Assembly: GCA_028641055.1 (NCBI GenBank)
Contig: CM054060.1
Span: 295,485,480 to 295,549,479 of the forward strand
DNA length: 64,000 nt
Direction: 5' to 3'
Origin: Alopecurus myosuroides
Taxonomy: Eukaryota; Streptophyta; Magnoliopsida; Poales; Poaceae
Positions 46,281 through 58,031 of this stretch are shown one piece after another. The position numbers were made by a program, and so were the translations under genes. Below the pieces are notes generated by a model. It made no database searches. It was given only the letters and a program-made list of their open reading frames with translations, and was not told where the DNA came from. The stretch's first letter is position 1. Every line of letters begins with the position of its first letter.

Positions 46281-47028
46281 GCGTAGTAGAACCCGAGTCA
46301 CGCCTCATCCTACAGGCTGCTGACTGGGAGACGATCCTAATTCGCAGGTTCATCAGTGTAGCACTCCTCCTCATAGAACCCTTCCTGAGGTGGCTCCTCA
46401 TAGTCTGGCAAGTAAATACCAGGGGCGAAACCAAATGAGTACGTTTGAATGTACTCAACAAGACATCCTTTAACAGCTTACAATTATGCATACATGCTTA
46501 TTTGGTGGAGTGGGTAGGCCATACATATGGTTCAGCTACCCATGACAGATAAAAGATTTATCATGGTCGAGGTTTCATTGTTTAGTTCTTTGTGAAAGAT
46601 CATTTAAAATAATATAGTTTTACTCTCGTAGATATCACATATCTCGGAGGTTTTATAAGCTTTGTTTTAGAAAATAAAGTTTTTCTTTTCAGAAACTTTT
46701 AGTAATAGTTTCTTCCTCATCCGTATCTCGCAGATACCAAGCCATTCCTCCTTAGTACCTCTCAGGTACAAAAGCCTTCCTTCAAAACCTCTTTTGAAAA
46801 GTTGACACAATACTAGCTACATGGCCATTCAACCGTCCATATCCGAGGACGCGGCTATCTCGAAATAGTTTTACTCTGCAGAGGTGTACACATTTCCACT
46901 AGATCCAGAGTCCGCCATGAAACAACCATGGACTGTTCCCAACCTATGAGAACATCAGATAACTAGTCTTGACTATCCACTCTGTACAAGCTAGTACATG
47001 ACTATCTCTTCAATTGGGGTTACCCTCC
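46281..47028 (-). repeat. Chromovirus 3' LTR, distal part (left of the insertion)
   Basis: Joined with 58032-62262 when the young element and its duplicated CCTCC are removed. Its outer end cannot be placed exactly; 46281-46440 is the plausible range. No gene. The inference that it belongs to the LTR rests on continuity across the insertion, not on a second LTR copy. Confidence 0.5.
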
Positions 47029-48486
47029 TGAAAGCGCATGGTTCCCCCATATGTGGTTTTGGTAATTAATGACAATCCTTATGGACTAATGTTTGCATTG
47101 AGTTATCTTTGTAGATCTTGTCCATAGGAAATAATGGAGTTCATGTGTTGAACTCTATTAGCTTCCTTAATGGCCATTGTTACTTTCAAGGATTTATATG
47201 AAGAATGGTCATGGTTTGAGTTGAGCTTATTGCTAGTATGTCTTGAAGAAAAGGATTAGGTGATCTTTCATTATCATCTTCAAGACATCATCTTTAGAAG
47301 TGAGAAGCAAAGATACAAGGTTGATCAAGAAAGCGATCAACACACAAAGCTACAAGTTGTACCAAGTGGGATTGTGTATCTCATGGTATGGTAAGCAATT
47401 GTCAAATTAGCATTGTGAACTAACCCATGATATGTGTGTGTCGCATCTCTATGTGTGGTTAGGTATCTTTCCATGGGCATGAACCAAAAGGAAGATTTCA
47501 TATAGCCCATGGTCTATGTCGTCGTCAAGCGGTGTTTGTCATCTAGCTTGACGTAGAAGCTCAAGTGAAGCATCTAGAAGATATCCTATGCTTGATGCTT
47601 GCCACCCTTTTGGAGATTGTGGCCTTGTGAAGATTTGCCGAAGGGTCTCTCCCATAATGGTGTATGGGGGAGCTAGTCTCTCCCATAATGGTGTTTGGGG
47701 GAGCAACTTGCAAGTCTTCATCAAGCGGAGTTTGTGCTAGCAAGCGCAATCAAGAAAGAAGATCCAACTTGAGAGAGTCAAGATCGTCATCATCTAGCTC
47801 AAGTGGAATGCTCAAGGCAAAGGTATAATCTTGATAGGTTTTCTATTTTACCGGTCTCGTGTCTTTGGGAGACCGGGTTATAGGATAGATAGTCGTACTA
47901 TCAAGAGGGGCTCTCAAGTGAGTAACTCGATCGAATCGTTATGGAGAGCTCAAACCTTTGCATACTTTGCATATCATCTTTCTTGGTTCTTATTTGGCTT
48001 TTGTCTCCTTTGGGTTTTAGTGCTTGTCGTGATCTTCATGACAAGCCTTGGTTTCTCGAAAACGGATTTCGTAAGAAAACTTTGTTGCGTTTTCGGCGGT
48101 GAAAATATTCCGTTCGTCTTTGAGAATGTTCCCACACCTTCCATGTGTGGTAACTTCTCCATAATTTGAGGTATCAATATTTTCACCTTTTATTTGGATA
48201 CTCCTTGTTGTTATCTTTCCAATGCATTTGGACTCACCTAATTCGGAATTCATTCGCAAAAGTTATGTGAGTTTTCGTGTTGGAAGTTTTACCGGTTGTT
48301 CCTTTTAGAGAGGTTAAACCTTTCTACATTTGGTTTTAGTTTCCATTGTTGGGAAGTGATGTTTCTCTACATGATCTTGTAGAGTTTTTCATTACGAACT
48401 CAACGAGCCAAAGATCATCAAAAACGGAGTTCGGACGCAAAAGTTATGAAGTTTCTAGTTGAGCCATTTTTCGGTACTGACATGAA

Positions 48487-48623
48487 CCGGATTATTGGAA
48501 ACCGGATTTTTCGGGGCATACCGGATATTCCGGTTTCGACGGATTTCAGACCAGTTTTCACACTGGAGTGAACCGGATTATTTGAACCGGATTATTCACT
48601 TCGGACCGGATATTCCGGTCCCA
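48487..48623 (+). promoter_or_regulatory. CCGGAT/ATTCCGG motif cluster upstream of the LTR TATA
   Basis: In about 140 bases there are six CCGGAT hexamers, two of them inside the palindrome CCGGATATTCCGG, ending about 35 bases before the TATA-like box. The same cluster is in the 3' LTR (about 56890-57026). Density and palindromic form suggest a protein-binding enhancer; no specific factor can be named. Confidence 0.5.
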
Positions 48624-48658
48624 AAATTCCTGCACAACGGCTAGTTCTTGTGGGGACC

Positions 48659-48666
48659 TATTTAAG
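48659..48666 (+). promoter_or_regulatory. TATA-like box in the LTR
   Basis: TATTTAAG in the context GGGGACCTATTTAAGGGGG, present in both LTRs; the likely start of element transcription is about 30 bases further. Confidence 0.5.
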
Positions 48667-49627
48667 GGGGCTTTCTTCCCCATTGGTCCCCAAGTCTTCC
48701 AAGCACGTTTTTCCCCTTCTCTCCCACCATTGTTGACCTTTGAAAGCTTGCCCCTCTCCTAATCCCTCCTATGATTCTTGCATATCTTTGAGGGAGAAGG
48801 TAGAGGAGATCTCGATCTACATTTCCACCAATCCATCTTCCTTCTCAGTGAGGGAAACTTAGTAGATCTTGATCTTGGAGTTCTTGGTGTTTCTCCTCCA
48901 TTGTTCTTCCTCTCTTGTTCCCCCATAAGCATTTGTTGCTTTGTTGGAATTTGAGAGTGAAGGATTTGAGCACTTGTGCTCTTGCCATTTGCATCGGTTG
49001 CATCGGTTTGCTCTCTCCACGAGGATTCGTGGAAGTTGAAAGTTTGTGAGCTTGTTACTCTTGGGTCTTGGACCCTAGACGACTTGTGGTGTTCTTGGGA
49101 GCCTCCAATTGAGTTGTGGATGCGTGCCCCAAGATTGTGGTGACACCGAGAGCCTCCAATTGAGTTGTGGATGCGTGCCTCGGATTTGAAGGTTGCCAAT
49201 AGTGGAAGGTGAACTAGGCCTTTGTGGCGGAAGTTCATCGGAGAATAGGGTGAGGCCTTTGTGGCGTTGAGTAGGCCTTCGTGGTGAGCTCACACCCCTC
49301 CAACGAGACGTACTCCCCTTTGTGGGAGGAACTCGGGAATACATCTTCGTCTCCGTGTGCCTCGGTTATTTCTATACCCGAGCTTTTTACTTATGCAATT
49401 TACATTGTGATAGCCTTCGAGCTTGAAGTTATATATCTTGCTATCACCTTGTTACTTGTATTGCTTAGCATAAGTTGTTGGTGCATCTAGTTGGCCATAG
49501 AATATTTAGGTTGTATGCTTGTTAATTTAAACACCTAGTTTATTTCCGCATTTAGCAAGCATTAACCGGAAAAGTTTTAATCGCCTATTCACCCCCCCCC
49601 TCTAGGCGACGTCGTTGTCCGTTCAAT

Positions 49628-49639
49628 TGGTATCAGAGC
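49628..49639 (+). other. Primer binding site (initiator tRNA-Met)
   Basis: TGGTATCAGAGC two bases after the 5' LTR; identical to the site of the copia element at 14509. Confidence 0.9.
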
Positions 49640-49679
49640 CTCGTCTCTCTTTTTTAGGCTTTACATCCTAGAGAGTACG

Positions 49680-51989
49680 ATGTCGTTTAGAGAAATAGAA
49701 CATGATCCCGCTTTTATATTCTATGGTAGAAATTATGATGCTTGGAAAATTCGCATTCTTAATTTTCTTGAGGACATGGGTCCAAAGTATGTTAAGAGAA
49801 TTGTAGATATGGATTTTCCTCCTCCGAAGGATTCTCAAGATTTATCTTTAGAGGATGAGGAAAACTCTTATCTCGATACTCTTGTATCTAATGGTCTCTT
49901 GTGCATTTTGAGCGATGTAGTTATTGAATCAATCATGCCTTTTCGGAACGCTCATGAGCTATGGACAAAACTTCAAGATATATATGATGTGTCCAATATT
50001 ATTGAGGATGATTGTTCTCCATCCACTTCCGGCCGTGACGAGTTCACATTTTTCTCCACTCCACCAACATGTGATTTGTCACAAGGTAATGATATGGTGA
50101 GTGGTGATAGAAATTGCATTGTGAATAGTGAATTTGCTATTGACTATACTTCATCTCTATCCCATTGCAATGATCTATCTTTGGACTTAATATCTTCTAG
50201 CACTCAAAATTCCATACATGCTAGTGTTGATAGTCCTTGCATATCATGTAATAGTTGTTTAACTAAATCTCATGATGATATGCTTCCTATGTCTTGTTTT
50301 CATGAAAATAATGCTTCCATTTCCTCTAGTACTTGTGTGGCTAACAATGTAGAGGAATCCCACTTTTTTGTGGAACAAGACATGGACCTTAATGGCTCTT
50401 CTAGTATATCTTCATCATCGCCATCCATTTCTCATATGTGCCTTATGGCTAGGGATTCAAAGGTATCACCACCTTTGGAACCCACTACATCTTGTGATGA
50501 TGAGGATGAGGATATATTTTATGGAGAGTATGAGGACGAAGACTCTTTAATGGAGAAGGGTGAGTTGGTTCTTCTTGATCTCCCTAAAGGTAGTAAAGCT
50601 ATCACTCCTTTTAGTGAAATATTGGCTTTTGCTATTTATAGCGCTAAAATCATTGAAAAGAAAGGTGAGATTGAAAGAAGTGATGCCAATGAAAAGGCAT
50701 CCCTCACTATGTCTCTTGAGGAAGAGTATGAGCTCCGAGTTACTCTTGAGGAGAAACTTGAATCTATTGAGGAGCTCTATAATGAACAAATAGCCTATCT
50801 CACTAAAGCACGTGACCATACCCATGCTAAATATAAAGTGCTTAAAAATGAAAAGGTTGAATTTGTTGTTGGCAATGCTAATCTAATTGAAGAAAACTCT
50901 AGGTTAAATAATGAGCTTGCCAAGTTATCTTCTTCTATTTCAATTGATGCTTGTGCTACTAACTCCACATCTTGTGAAGCATCTATTTTGAAGGAGAATG
51001 TTGAGCTAAGGGCTCAACTTGAGTTAATGACTAGCAAGTGTGGGAAATTGGAAGAAAGTCATGAAAAGCTATCTAGATCTCATGAGGATCTTCTAGCATC
51101 CCATACCAAGCTAAAATTAGCTCTTGAGGCTATCACTACAAAGGTGACATCTTGTGAGCCTCATGTGGATACTAGCACAATATCTTCTACTAATGCTATA
51201 TTGACTTGTGCTCGTATTAGTAATTCATCCTCTCATAATGTTTCTACATCTTGTGATGAATTGCTTTCCTTGCCTTGTTGCTCTAACAATGAAGCATCTA
51301 CTTCCTCTAGCTCTTGTGTTGTTTCTAACCATGTAGAGGAAAATAAAGAGCTCAAGGCCCAAGTCACTTCTTTGAAGAAAGACTTGGAAAAGTTTCATGA
51401 AGGGAGTTCCACACTTGACAAGATGTTGAGAGTGCGAAGACTTCCCAATGACAAGAGTGGACTTGGATTCAACTCCAATCTCAAGAACAAGTCCATTATT
51501 GACAAGAAGAAGGGCCAAGAACAAGTCAAAGATCCGGCCAAGATTATTTGCTTCAAGTGCAAGATTGAAGGGCACCATGTTAGATCTTGCCCTTTGAAGA
51601 AGAAGCCTCTTAGTGAGAAGCAACTAGGGAAGCGGCCTTTTGTTCAATCTCATGCTCAACCACGAGTTGAACAACGGCCACCTCCTAAGAAGACTCAAGC
51701 CAATGCTCCTCTTGTTGAGAAGCCTATTGAGAAGAAAGAAAAGAGTCGATGTTGCTACCTTTGTCGCAAGAAGGGACACTTTGCTTCTTCATGCACTAAT
51801 GGTACATTATCCAACCCTATCCTTGTTGATAATGCTTATTCCATTCGAAAGGATAATGTGGGCAATGTGTTTGCCAAGTATGTTGGTACTCCAAGTGGTG
51901 TCAAGAAAAGAACCATTTGGGTTGCCAAACCTATTGTGACTAACCTCTTAGGACCCAACTTGGTTGGGGACCAACAAGCTCAAACTTGA
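49680..51989 (+). CDS. Intact gag of the non-autonomous element (two zinc knuckles)
   Basis: 769 codons, uninterrupted. Residues 1-110 resemble the start of a copia UBN2-type gag (YGRNYDAWKIRILNFLEDMG). Residues ~120-270 are Ser/Cys-rich low complexity; ~330-500 and ~555-580 are heptad-rich and likely coiled coil (EEYELRVTLEEKLESIEEL). Then the SIRE-type sequence LPNDKSGLGFN, and two CCHC zinc knuckles at about residues 624-637 (CFKCKIEGHHVRSC) and 692-705 (CYLCRKKGHFASSC). The protein stops just after the SIRE-like gag end (AKYVGTPSGVKKRTIWVAKP), exactly where the protease should begin. An intact frame in a recently moved element suggests that Gag is needed in cis. Confidence 0.9.
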   Translation: MSFREIEHDPAFIFYGRNYDAWKIRILNFLEDMGPKYVKRIVDMDFPPPKDSQDLSLEDEENSYLDTLVSNGLLCILSDVVIESIMPFRNAHELWTKLQDIYDVSNIIEDDCSPSTSGRDEFTFFSTPPTCDLSQGNDMVSGDRNCIVNSEFAIDYTSSLSHCNDLSLDLISSSTQNSIHASVDSPCISCNSCLTKSHDDMLPMSCFHENNASISSSTCVANNVEESHFFVEQDMDLNGSSSISSSSPSISHMCLMARDSKVSPPLEPTTSCDDEDEDIFYGEYEDEDSLMEKGELVLLDLPKGSKAITPFSEILAFAIYSAKIIEKKGEIERSDANEKASLTMSLEEEYELRVTLEEKLESIEELYNEQIAYLTKARDHTHAKYKVLKNEKVEFVVGNANLIEENSRLNNELAKLSSSISIDACATNSTSCEASILKENVELRAQLELMTSKCGKLEESHEKLSRSHEDLLASHTKLKLALEAITTKVTSCEPHVDTSTISSTNAILTCARISNSSSHNVSTSCDELLSLPCCSNNEASTSSSSCVVSNHVEENKELKAQVTSLKKDLEKFHEGSSTLDKMLRVRRLPNDKSGLGFNSNLKNKSIIDKKKGQEQVKDPAKIICFKCKIEGHHVRSCPLKKKPLSEKQLGKRPFVQSHAQPRVEQRPPPKKTQANAPLVEKPIEKKEKSRCCYLCRKKGHFASSCTNGTLSNPILVDNAYSIRKDNVGNVFAKYVGTPSGVKKRTIWVAKPIVTNLLGPNLVGDQQAQT

Positions 51990-54900
51990 TCAATAGGTGG
52001 TGTTGGAGGGCATTGGAGACTTGGTTATTTTTATGAAGAATTAAGGGATCTTCATCAATTATATTTCCTCATGCCAAGTCACTTGGATTATATATATCTC
52101 TTACCCAATGTTCCTCCAAGCGGTAACTTGTATTTAATTCTATATACATTGAAAGTTGCTTGCTCCCTTGCATATGTTAGTTTTGTTTCTAGCATGTGTT
52201 GGTATATGTTGTGCTTCCTTCTCACCTATCTTGAGTAATCTAGTTATGCTTGTTGGTTTGCACTCCATGTACTTGTGTTCTTTGTGTTGAGCCTTCATTG
52301 CTTTCATTGCTTATCTTAGTTGGCTCTTTGGGAGATTAATGGACTATCCCATTTTGGGGGAGTAATATGCTTTGCACTTTACTATCCTAAAATGTGTGTA
52401 CATGAGGAATACCACTTAGTGTTGATATATCAATATTATCTTTTCTCTATATGGTATCTCTTTCTCATGAGAAATTCATTTCTAAATGTCCATTAACTTT
52501 CTCTAGTTGAATTTATTTTTGCCTCTTGTTGATTTCAATGGATTATCACATTATAGGGGAGTAATAAGCTATGTGCATACTACAAGCCTAGAAAATGTGA
52601 ACATGTGAGGTATTGCCACCTAGAGTTGATATTCTAGTTATCTTGTTCCTAAGTGGCATGTTGCTCAAACAAGTTCCATATTTGCGTAAAATATCTTATG
52701 TCTCTCTTCTTTGGTATCTTGTTTGTAAGAGAGTTTCTTGTTGCCTTGCTTTTTCAAGTTTTATTTGAAGCCTTCAAGAATCTCTATCTAAGCATGTTTT
52801 CTTATTCCTATCTTTTTCCACATGCTTATGTTTTGTGAATATGATTGTGAACAAATTCTACCACCGAGAAATATCTCCATACATCTCTTGTCTTTGACAA
52901 GTGATAATAATTTGTGGTAAGTTTATTGATCATATTTACTTTGGCTTTTTCTCTAAAATTTCCTTGTTTCTTGCCAATGATTTTTTTGGTTCAAACTCAT
53001 TTGTGTCTTCCTTGCTCTACTCAAAAATTGTTTTATGCTTTATTGAGTTAGGAAAAGCAATGATCCCATACTTGTGCACTTGTGTTCAAAGTCATACTTG
53101 TTTGGGTTGCACTATTCTTGGGGAAGCTATCCTACATTGAGTATATCACCATTATTTAAATTGATATTGCATCTAATTGGTTTTATTTAAACATGACTAG
53201 TGTTTGAATAATATATATGGAGAGTAATGATTCCATTGTGTGCATTTTGTATTCAAATTCAAGATCATAAATAATGCACTATTATTGGAAGAACTATCCT
53301 ATATGCGTTTGAACACTTGTTGTCTTTAAATTTGTTTGTTATCCCAATGACTTGTCTCTTTGGAAGACAAACACTTTTCGTGTTGGTACTGTGTGTGCTA
53401 TCATGAAAAGTGTAGAGGGTTTGTTCACTCTTTTTTTTTGGTATCCTCTCTATGTTGGTTCCTCAATCATGTGTTGATTTGGGTCTTGATATATTTTGGA
53501 CAATTCTCTTTCTTTTCACTCTTGTGAGTGGCTTCTTGGTTTAATTAGTTCTTTGTCCAATTTGTGTCTTGTTTTGGTTCTTGAAAGTTTTGTGCATGCA
53601 TATTTACTATGTATATCTTTTGGGATGCTTACTTTCGTTGATCCAATATATAGGATAAACTCCATCAAATCCTAAATGGCTAAGATGTGCATGAAATTCA
53701 AATTCATATTAATATGCACTTACTTATTTGGAGTCTGTCCTATGTATTGTAGTTGTTCTAACTACTTCGGACCCAATGAGTTTGGGTACCATTTTGTACT
53801 TGAATTTTGTTTTTAGGTACAATGGAGATACATTGGTTGCTTGCTCCATTCATAAGGAAGGTGTTCTCAACATGGTTTTATAGGAGTCAAGCTTCGATGA
53901 TTATCAAACTCGCATCCTCTTCATCACCAATGTCGTCTCGGTAACAAGTATCTATCTCATGCATACATTTCTAGCTTTCAACCTTGTGTAGGTTGCTTCT
54001 TTGCATGATTTCCCTTTGTTGCATTTCTTTTGGTTCTTGCAAATGTCTTTTCAAAAACATCTTTATTGCAACCATGAGTAAGCCGGGATGATTACATACT
54101 AAGGGGATATTTATAGTCATTTTCATGATTCACCAATCCCGAGTATATTAATCTAGCAACTTCTACTTGAAGTCTCTCATATGCAATATTGATGAATTCT
54201 CAAAAACCATTTGAATCTTTTGTGATATGCGTTACCTTTATCGAAGCATTCCAACTATCACTTTTCCCTTGTGATATTTGTGATGCTTTGATGAGTTTTA
54301 TGTGTTCATCTATATCCCCTTAAGATTAAACTAAGCTTAGTGCTTTGCTTTCAAGCAAAAATCTTATTGGTATATTAATGAACCTCTCTTGGATATCATG
54401 TTCTTCACTTTTGTACCTATTTTGTGTGTGCATGTTTCTTTGTGGATATATATCTTTGTGATTGTTGTCCACTTAGAAACTTATACACACGATAATAGTT
54501 ACATCTTTAATTGATATTCTATTTCTTTAGTGACCACATTTTATTGCTTTATATTCCTTGGTGGTTCCTAAAAGGCACAAGCTTTGCTTTTCTTTTGGTA
54601 TTCCTTTTGCATCTTAATAAGCTCGTGGACCTATGTGTTTTATCATTTGATGGTTTGTGTGTATGGGAAAGACATGATATGCACTATGTGCCTCCTATAT
54701 TGAAAGACTATGTTGATGATTCTATCATCCTATTAGTCTCCTAAAAATGTTTTTCCTTGTCACACGCATCTATTTCGGTTGAGTAAGTCTTTATTTGTCA
54801 CTTCTTGATCTTCTTTCCTCAACTTTTGTTTGTTTGCAAGTTACGTTGCTTCATGTCCAATCTATTCTCTTGCTCTTGTTTGTGTTCAAAATTATCTAGA

Positions 54901-55421
54901 AGGGAGTGATGATTCCATGTTGTGCACATTATATAGTAATTCAAATCTAACATTGTGCATGTACCTTGGGGAGTTCCCTCTTGATTTTCTAGAACACTTG
55001 GTTGATCCTATCAAAATATTGATGTTGGTCAATCGGTTTTTCGGATCCTTGTGGTTGGTTGCTTCTTTGTGAAAGTATCCTTCAATTTTACTTTGCTTAA
55101 ATCTTTGGATCCTCAATATAGTTTGATCTCCCTCCATCTATTCATAGTTGGAGATATGCACTTGATTTCACTCATATCATGAGGAATGCATACACTAGGG
55201 GGGAGCTCTTACTATATTGGCCTTCTAATCTTTTTGCCCATTTCGGCAATGGATGCCAATGGGGGAGAAGTTTAGAGGGTTTAAGGGAATTTGGTTTATG
55301 CTTTAGTTTCGTTCTTAAGCATTTGCCTTTCCATGCTATTGCATCCTTGCTCTTGTTTAGCATGTTTGCTTTATTCATCATATAAACCCTCGTAAAAAGG
55401 GATTGTCATCAATTACCAAAA
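51990..55421 (+). other. Non-coding 3' spacer of the gag-only element with degenerate repeats
   Basis: 3.4 kb, T-rich, with no pol and no supported gene. Diverged repeats occur: 52321-52510 and 52525-52740 share GGATTATC-AC, GGGGAGTAATA-GC and GTTGATAT in the same order. A second family around GTGTTCAAA-TCA ... GCACTATT ... TATCCTA recurs near 53080, 53245, 53700 and 54930. Confidence 0.6.
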
Positions 55422-55430
55422 TGGGGGAGA
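55422..55430 (+). other. Polypurine tract of the gag-only element
   Basis: TGGGGGAGA immediately before the 3' LTR (TTGAAAGCGC). Confidence 0.85.
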
Positions 55431-55431
55431 T

Positions 55432-58026
55432 TGAAAGCGCATGGTTCCCCCATATGTGGTTTTGGTAATTAATGACAATCCTTATGGACTAATGTTTGCA
55501 TTGAGTTATCTTTGTAGATCTTGTCCATAGGAAATAATGGAGTTCATGTGTTGAACTCTATTAGCTTCCTTAATGGCCATTGTTACTTTCAAGGATTTAT
55601 ATGAAGAATGGTCATGGTTTGAGTTGAGCTTATTGCTAGTATGTCTTGAAGAAAAGGATTAGGTGATCTTTCATTATCATCTTCAAGACATCATCTTTAG
55701 AAGTGAGAAGCAAAGATACAAGGTTGATCAAGAAAGCGATCAACACACAAAGCTACAAGTTGTACCAAGTGGGATTGTGTATCTCATGGTATGGTAAGCA
55801 ATTGTCAAATTAGCATTGTGAACTAACCCATGATATGTGTGTGTCGCATCTCTATGTGTGGTTAGGTATCTTTCCATGGGCATGAACCAAAAGGAAGATT
55901 TCATATAGCCCATGGTCTATGTCGTCGTCAAGCGGTGTTTGTCATCTAGCTTGACGTAGAAGCTCAAGTGAAGCATCTAGAAGATATCCTATGCTTGATG
56001 CTTGCCACCCTTTTGGAGATTGTGGCCTTGTGAAGATTTGCCGAAGGGTCTCTCCCATAATGGTGTATGGGGGAGCTAGTCTCTCCCATAATGGTGTTTG
56101 GGGGAGCAACTTGCAAGTCTTCATCAAGCGGAGTTTGTGCTAGCAAGCGCAATCAAGAAAGAAGATCCAACTTGAGAGAGTCAAGATCGTCATCATCTAG
56201 CTCAAGTGGAATGCTCAAGGCAAAGGTATAATCTTGATAGGTTTTCTATTTTACCGGTCTCGTGTCTTTGGGAGACCGGGTTATAGGATAGATAGTCGTA
56301 CTATCAAGAGGGGCTCTCAAGTGAGTAACTCGATCGAATCGTTATGGAGAGCTCAAACCTTTGCATACTTTGCATATCATCTTTCTTGGTTCTTATTTGG
56401 ATTTTGTCTCCTTTGGGTTTTAGTGCTTGTCGTGATCTTCATGACAAGCCTTGGTTTCTCGAAAACGGATTTCGTAAGAAAACTTTGTTGCGTTTTCGGT
56501 GGTGAAAATATTCCGTTCGTCTTTGAGAATGTTCCCACACCTTCCATGTGTGGTAACTTCTCCATACTTTGAGGTATCAATATTTTCACCTTTTATTTGG
56601 ATACTCCTTGTTGTTATCTTTCCAATGCATTTGGACTCACCTAATTCGGAATTCATTCGCAAAAGTTATGTGAGTTTTCGTGTTGGAAGTTTTACCGGTT
56701 GTTCCTTTTAGAGAGGTTAAACCTTTCTACATTTGGTTTTAGTTTCCATTGTTGGGAAGTGATGTTTCTCTGCATGATCTTGTAGAGTTTTTCATTACGA
56801 ACTCAACGAGCCAAAGATCATCAAAAACGGAGTCCGGACGCAAAAGTTATGAAGTTTCTAGTTGAGCCATTTTTCGGTACTGACATGAACCGGATTATTG
56901 GAAACCGGATTTTTCGGGGCATACCGGATATTCCGGTTTCGACGGATTTCAGACCAGTTTTCGCACTGGAGTGAACCGGATTATTTGAACCGGATTATTC
57001 ACTTCGGACCGGATATTCCGGTCCCAAAATTCCTGCACAACGGCTAGTTCTTGTGGGGACCTATTTAAGGGGGCTTTCTTCCCCATTGGTCCCCAAGTCT
57101 TCCAAGCACGTTTTTCCCCTTCTCTCCCACCATTGTTGACCTTGGAAAGCTTGCCCCTCTCCCAATCCCTCCTATGATTCTTGCATATCTTTGAGGGAGA
57201 AGGTAGAGGAGATCTCGATCTACATTTCCACCAATCCATCTTCCTTCTCAGTGAGGGAAACTTAGTAGATCTTGATCTTGGAGTTCTTGGTGTTTCTCCT
57301 CCATTGTTCTTCCTCTCTTGTTCCCCCATAAGCATTTGTTGCTTTGTTGGAATTTGAGAGTGAAGGATTTGAGCACTTGTGCTCTTGCCATTTGCATCGG
57401 TTGCATCGGTTTGCTCTCTCCACGAGGATTCGTGGAAGTTGAAAGTTTGTGAGCTTGTTACTCTTGGGTCTTGGACCCTAGACGACTTGTGGTGTTCTTG
57501 GGAGCCTCCAATTGAGTTGTGGATGCGTGCCCCAAGATTGTGGTGACACCGAGAGCCTCCAATTGAGTTGTGGATGCGTGCCTCGGATTTGAAGGTTGCC
57601 AATAGTGGAAGGTGAACTAGGCCTTTGTGGCGGAAGTTCATCGGAGAATAGGGTGAGGCCTTTGTGGCGTTGAGTAGGCCTTCGTGGTGAGCTCACACCC
57701 CTCCAACGAGACGTACTCCCCTTTGTGGGAGGAACTCGGGAATACATCTTCGTCTCCGTGTGCCTCGGTTATTTCTATACCCGAGCTTTTTACTTATGCA
57801 ATTTACATTGTGATAGCCTTCGAGCTTGAAGTTATATATCTTGCTATCACCTTGTTACTTGTATTGCTTAGCATAAGTTGTTGGTGCATCTAGTTGGCCA
57901 TAGAATATTTAGGTTGTATGCTTGTTAATTTAAACACCTAGTTTATTTCCGCATTTAGCAAGCATTAACCGGAAAAGTTTTAATCGCCTATTCACCCCCC
58001 CTCTAGGCGACGTCGTTGTCCGTTCA
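55432..58026 (+). repeat. 3' LTR of the gag-only element
   Basis: 2,595 bases, nearly identical to 47029-49625. Differences I see: single substitutions near 56401, 56501, 56566, 56772, 56834, 56962, 57145 and 57164, and seven instead of nine C before CTCTAGG. Confidence 0.95.
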
Positions 58027-58031
58027 CCTCC

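Larger units (their letters stand above)
47029..49625 (+). repeat. 5' LTR of the gag-only element
   Basis: 2,597 bases, TGAAAGCGCATG ... CCGTTCA. It contains a ~40-base tandem duplication around 47645-47705 (CTCTCCCATAATGGTG twice), a CCGGAT motif cluster at about 48487-48623, a TATA-like TATTTAAG at 48659, and a second ~55-base duplication at 49098-49180 (GAGCCTCCAATTGAGTTGTG twice). Confidence 0.95.
47029..58026 (+). mobile_element. Young non-autonomous gag-only copia-like (SIRE-type) element
   Basis: Complete element of 10,998 bases: LTRs 47029-49625 and 55432-58026, initiator-Met primer site 49628-49639, one intact gag gene, a 3.4 kb spacer, and a polypurine tract at 55422-55430. A perfect 5-base duplication CCTCC flanks it (47024-47028, 58027-58031). 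No protease, integrase, RT or RNase H is encoded. Gag type, LTR ends and polypurine/LTR junction match the SIRE copia element at 12.8 kb. By hand I find 8 substitutions and a C-run length change between the LTRs, i.e. about 0.3%. At 1.3e-8 per site per year that is roughly 0.1 million years, so insertion was recent. Confidence 0.92.

Noticed and set aside
47640..47705. Short direct repeats as a CRISPR-like array
   Set aside because: Only two copies, no spacers of regular size, eukaryotic LTR context; simple tandem duplication.
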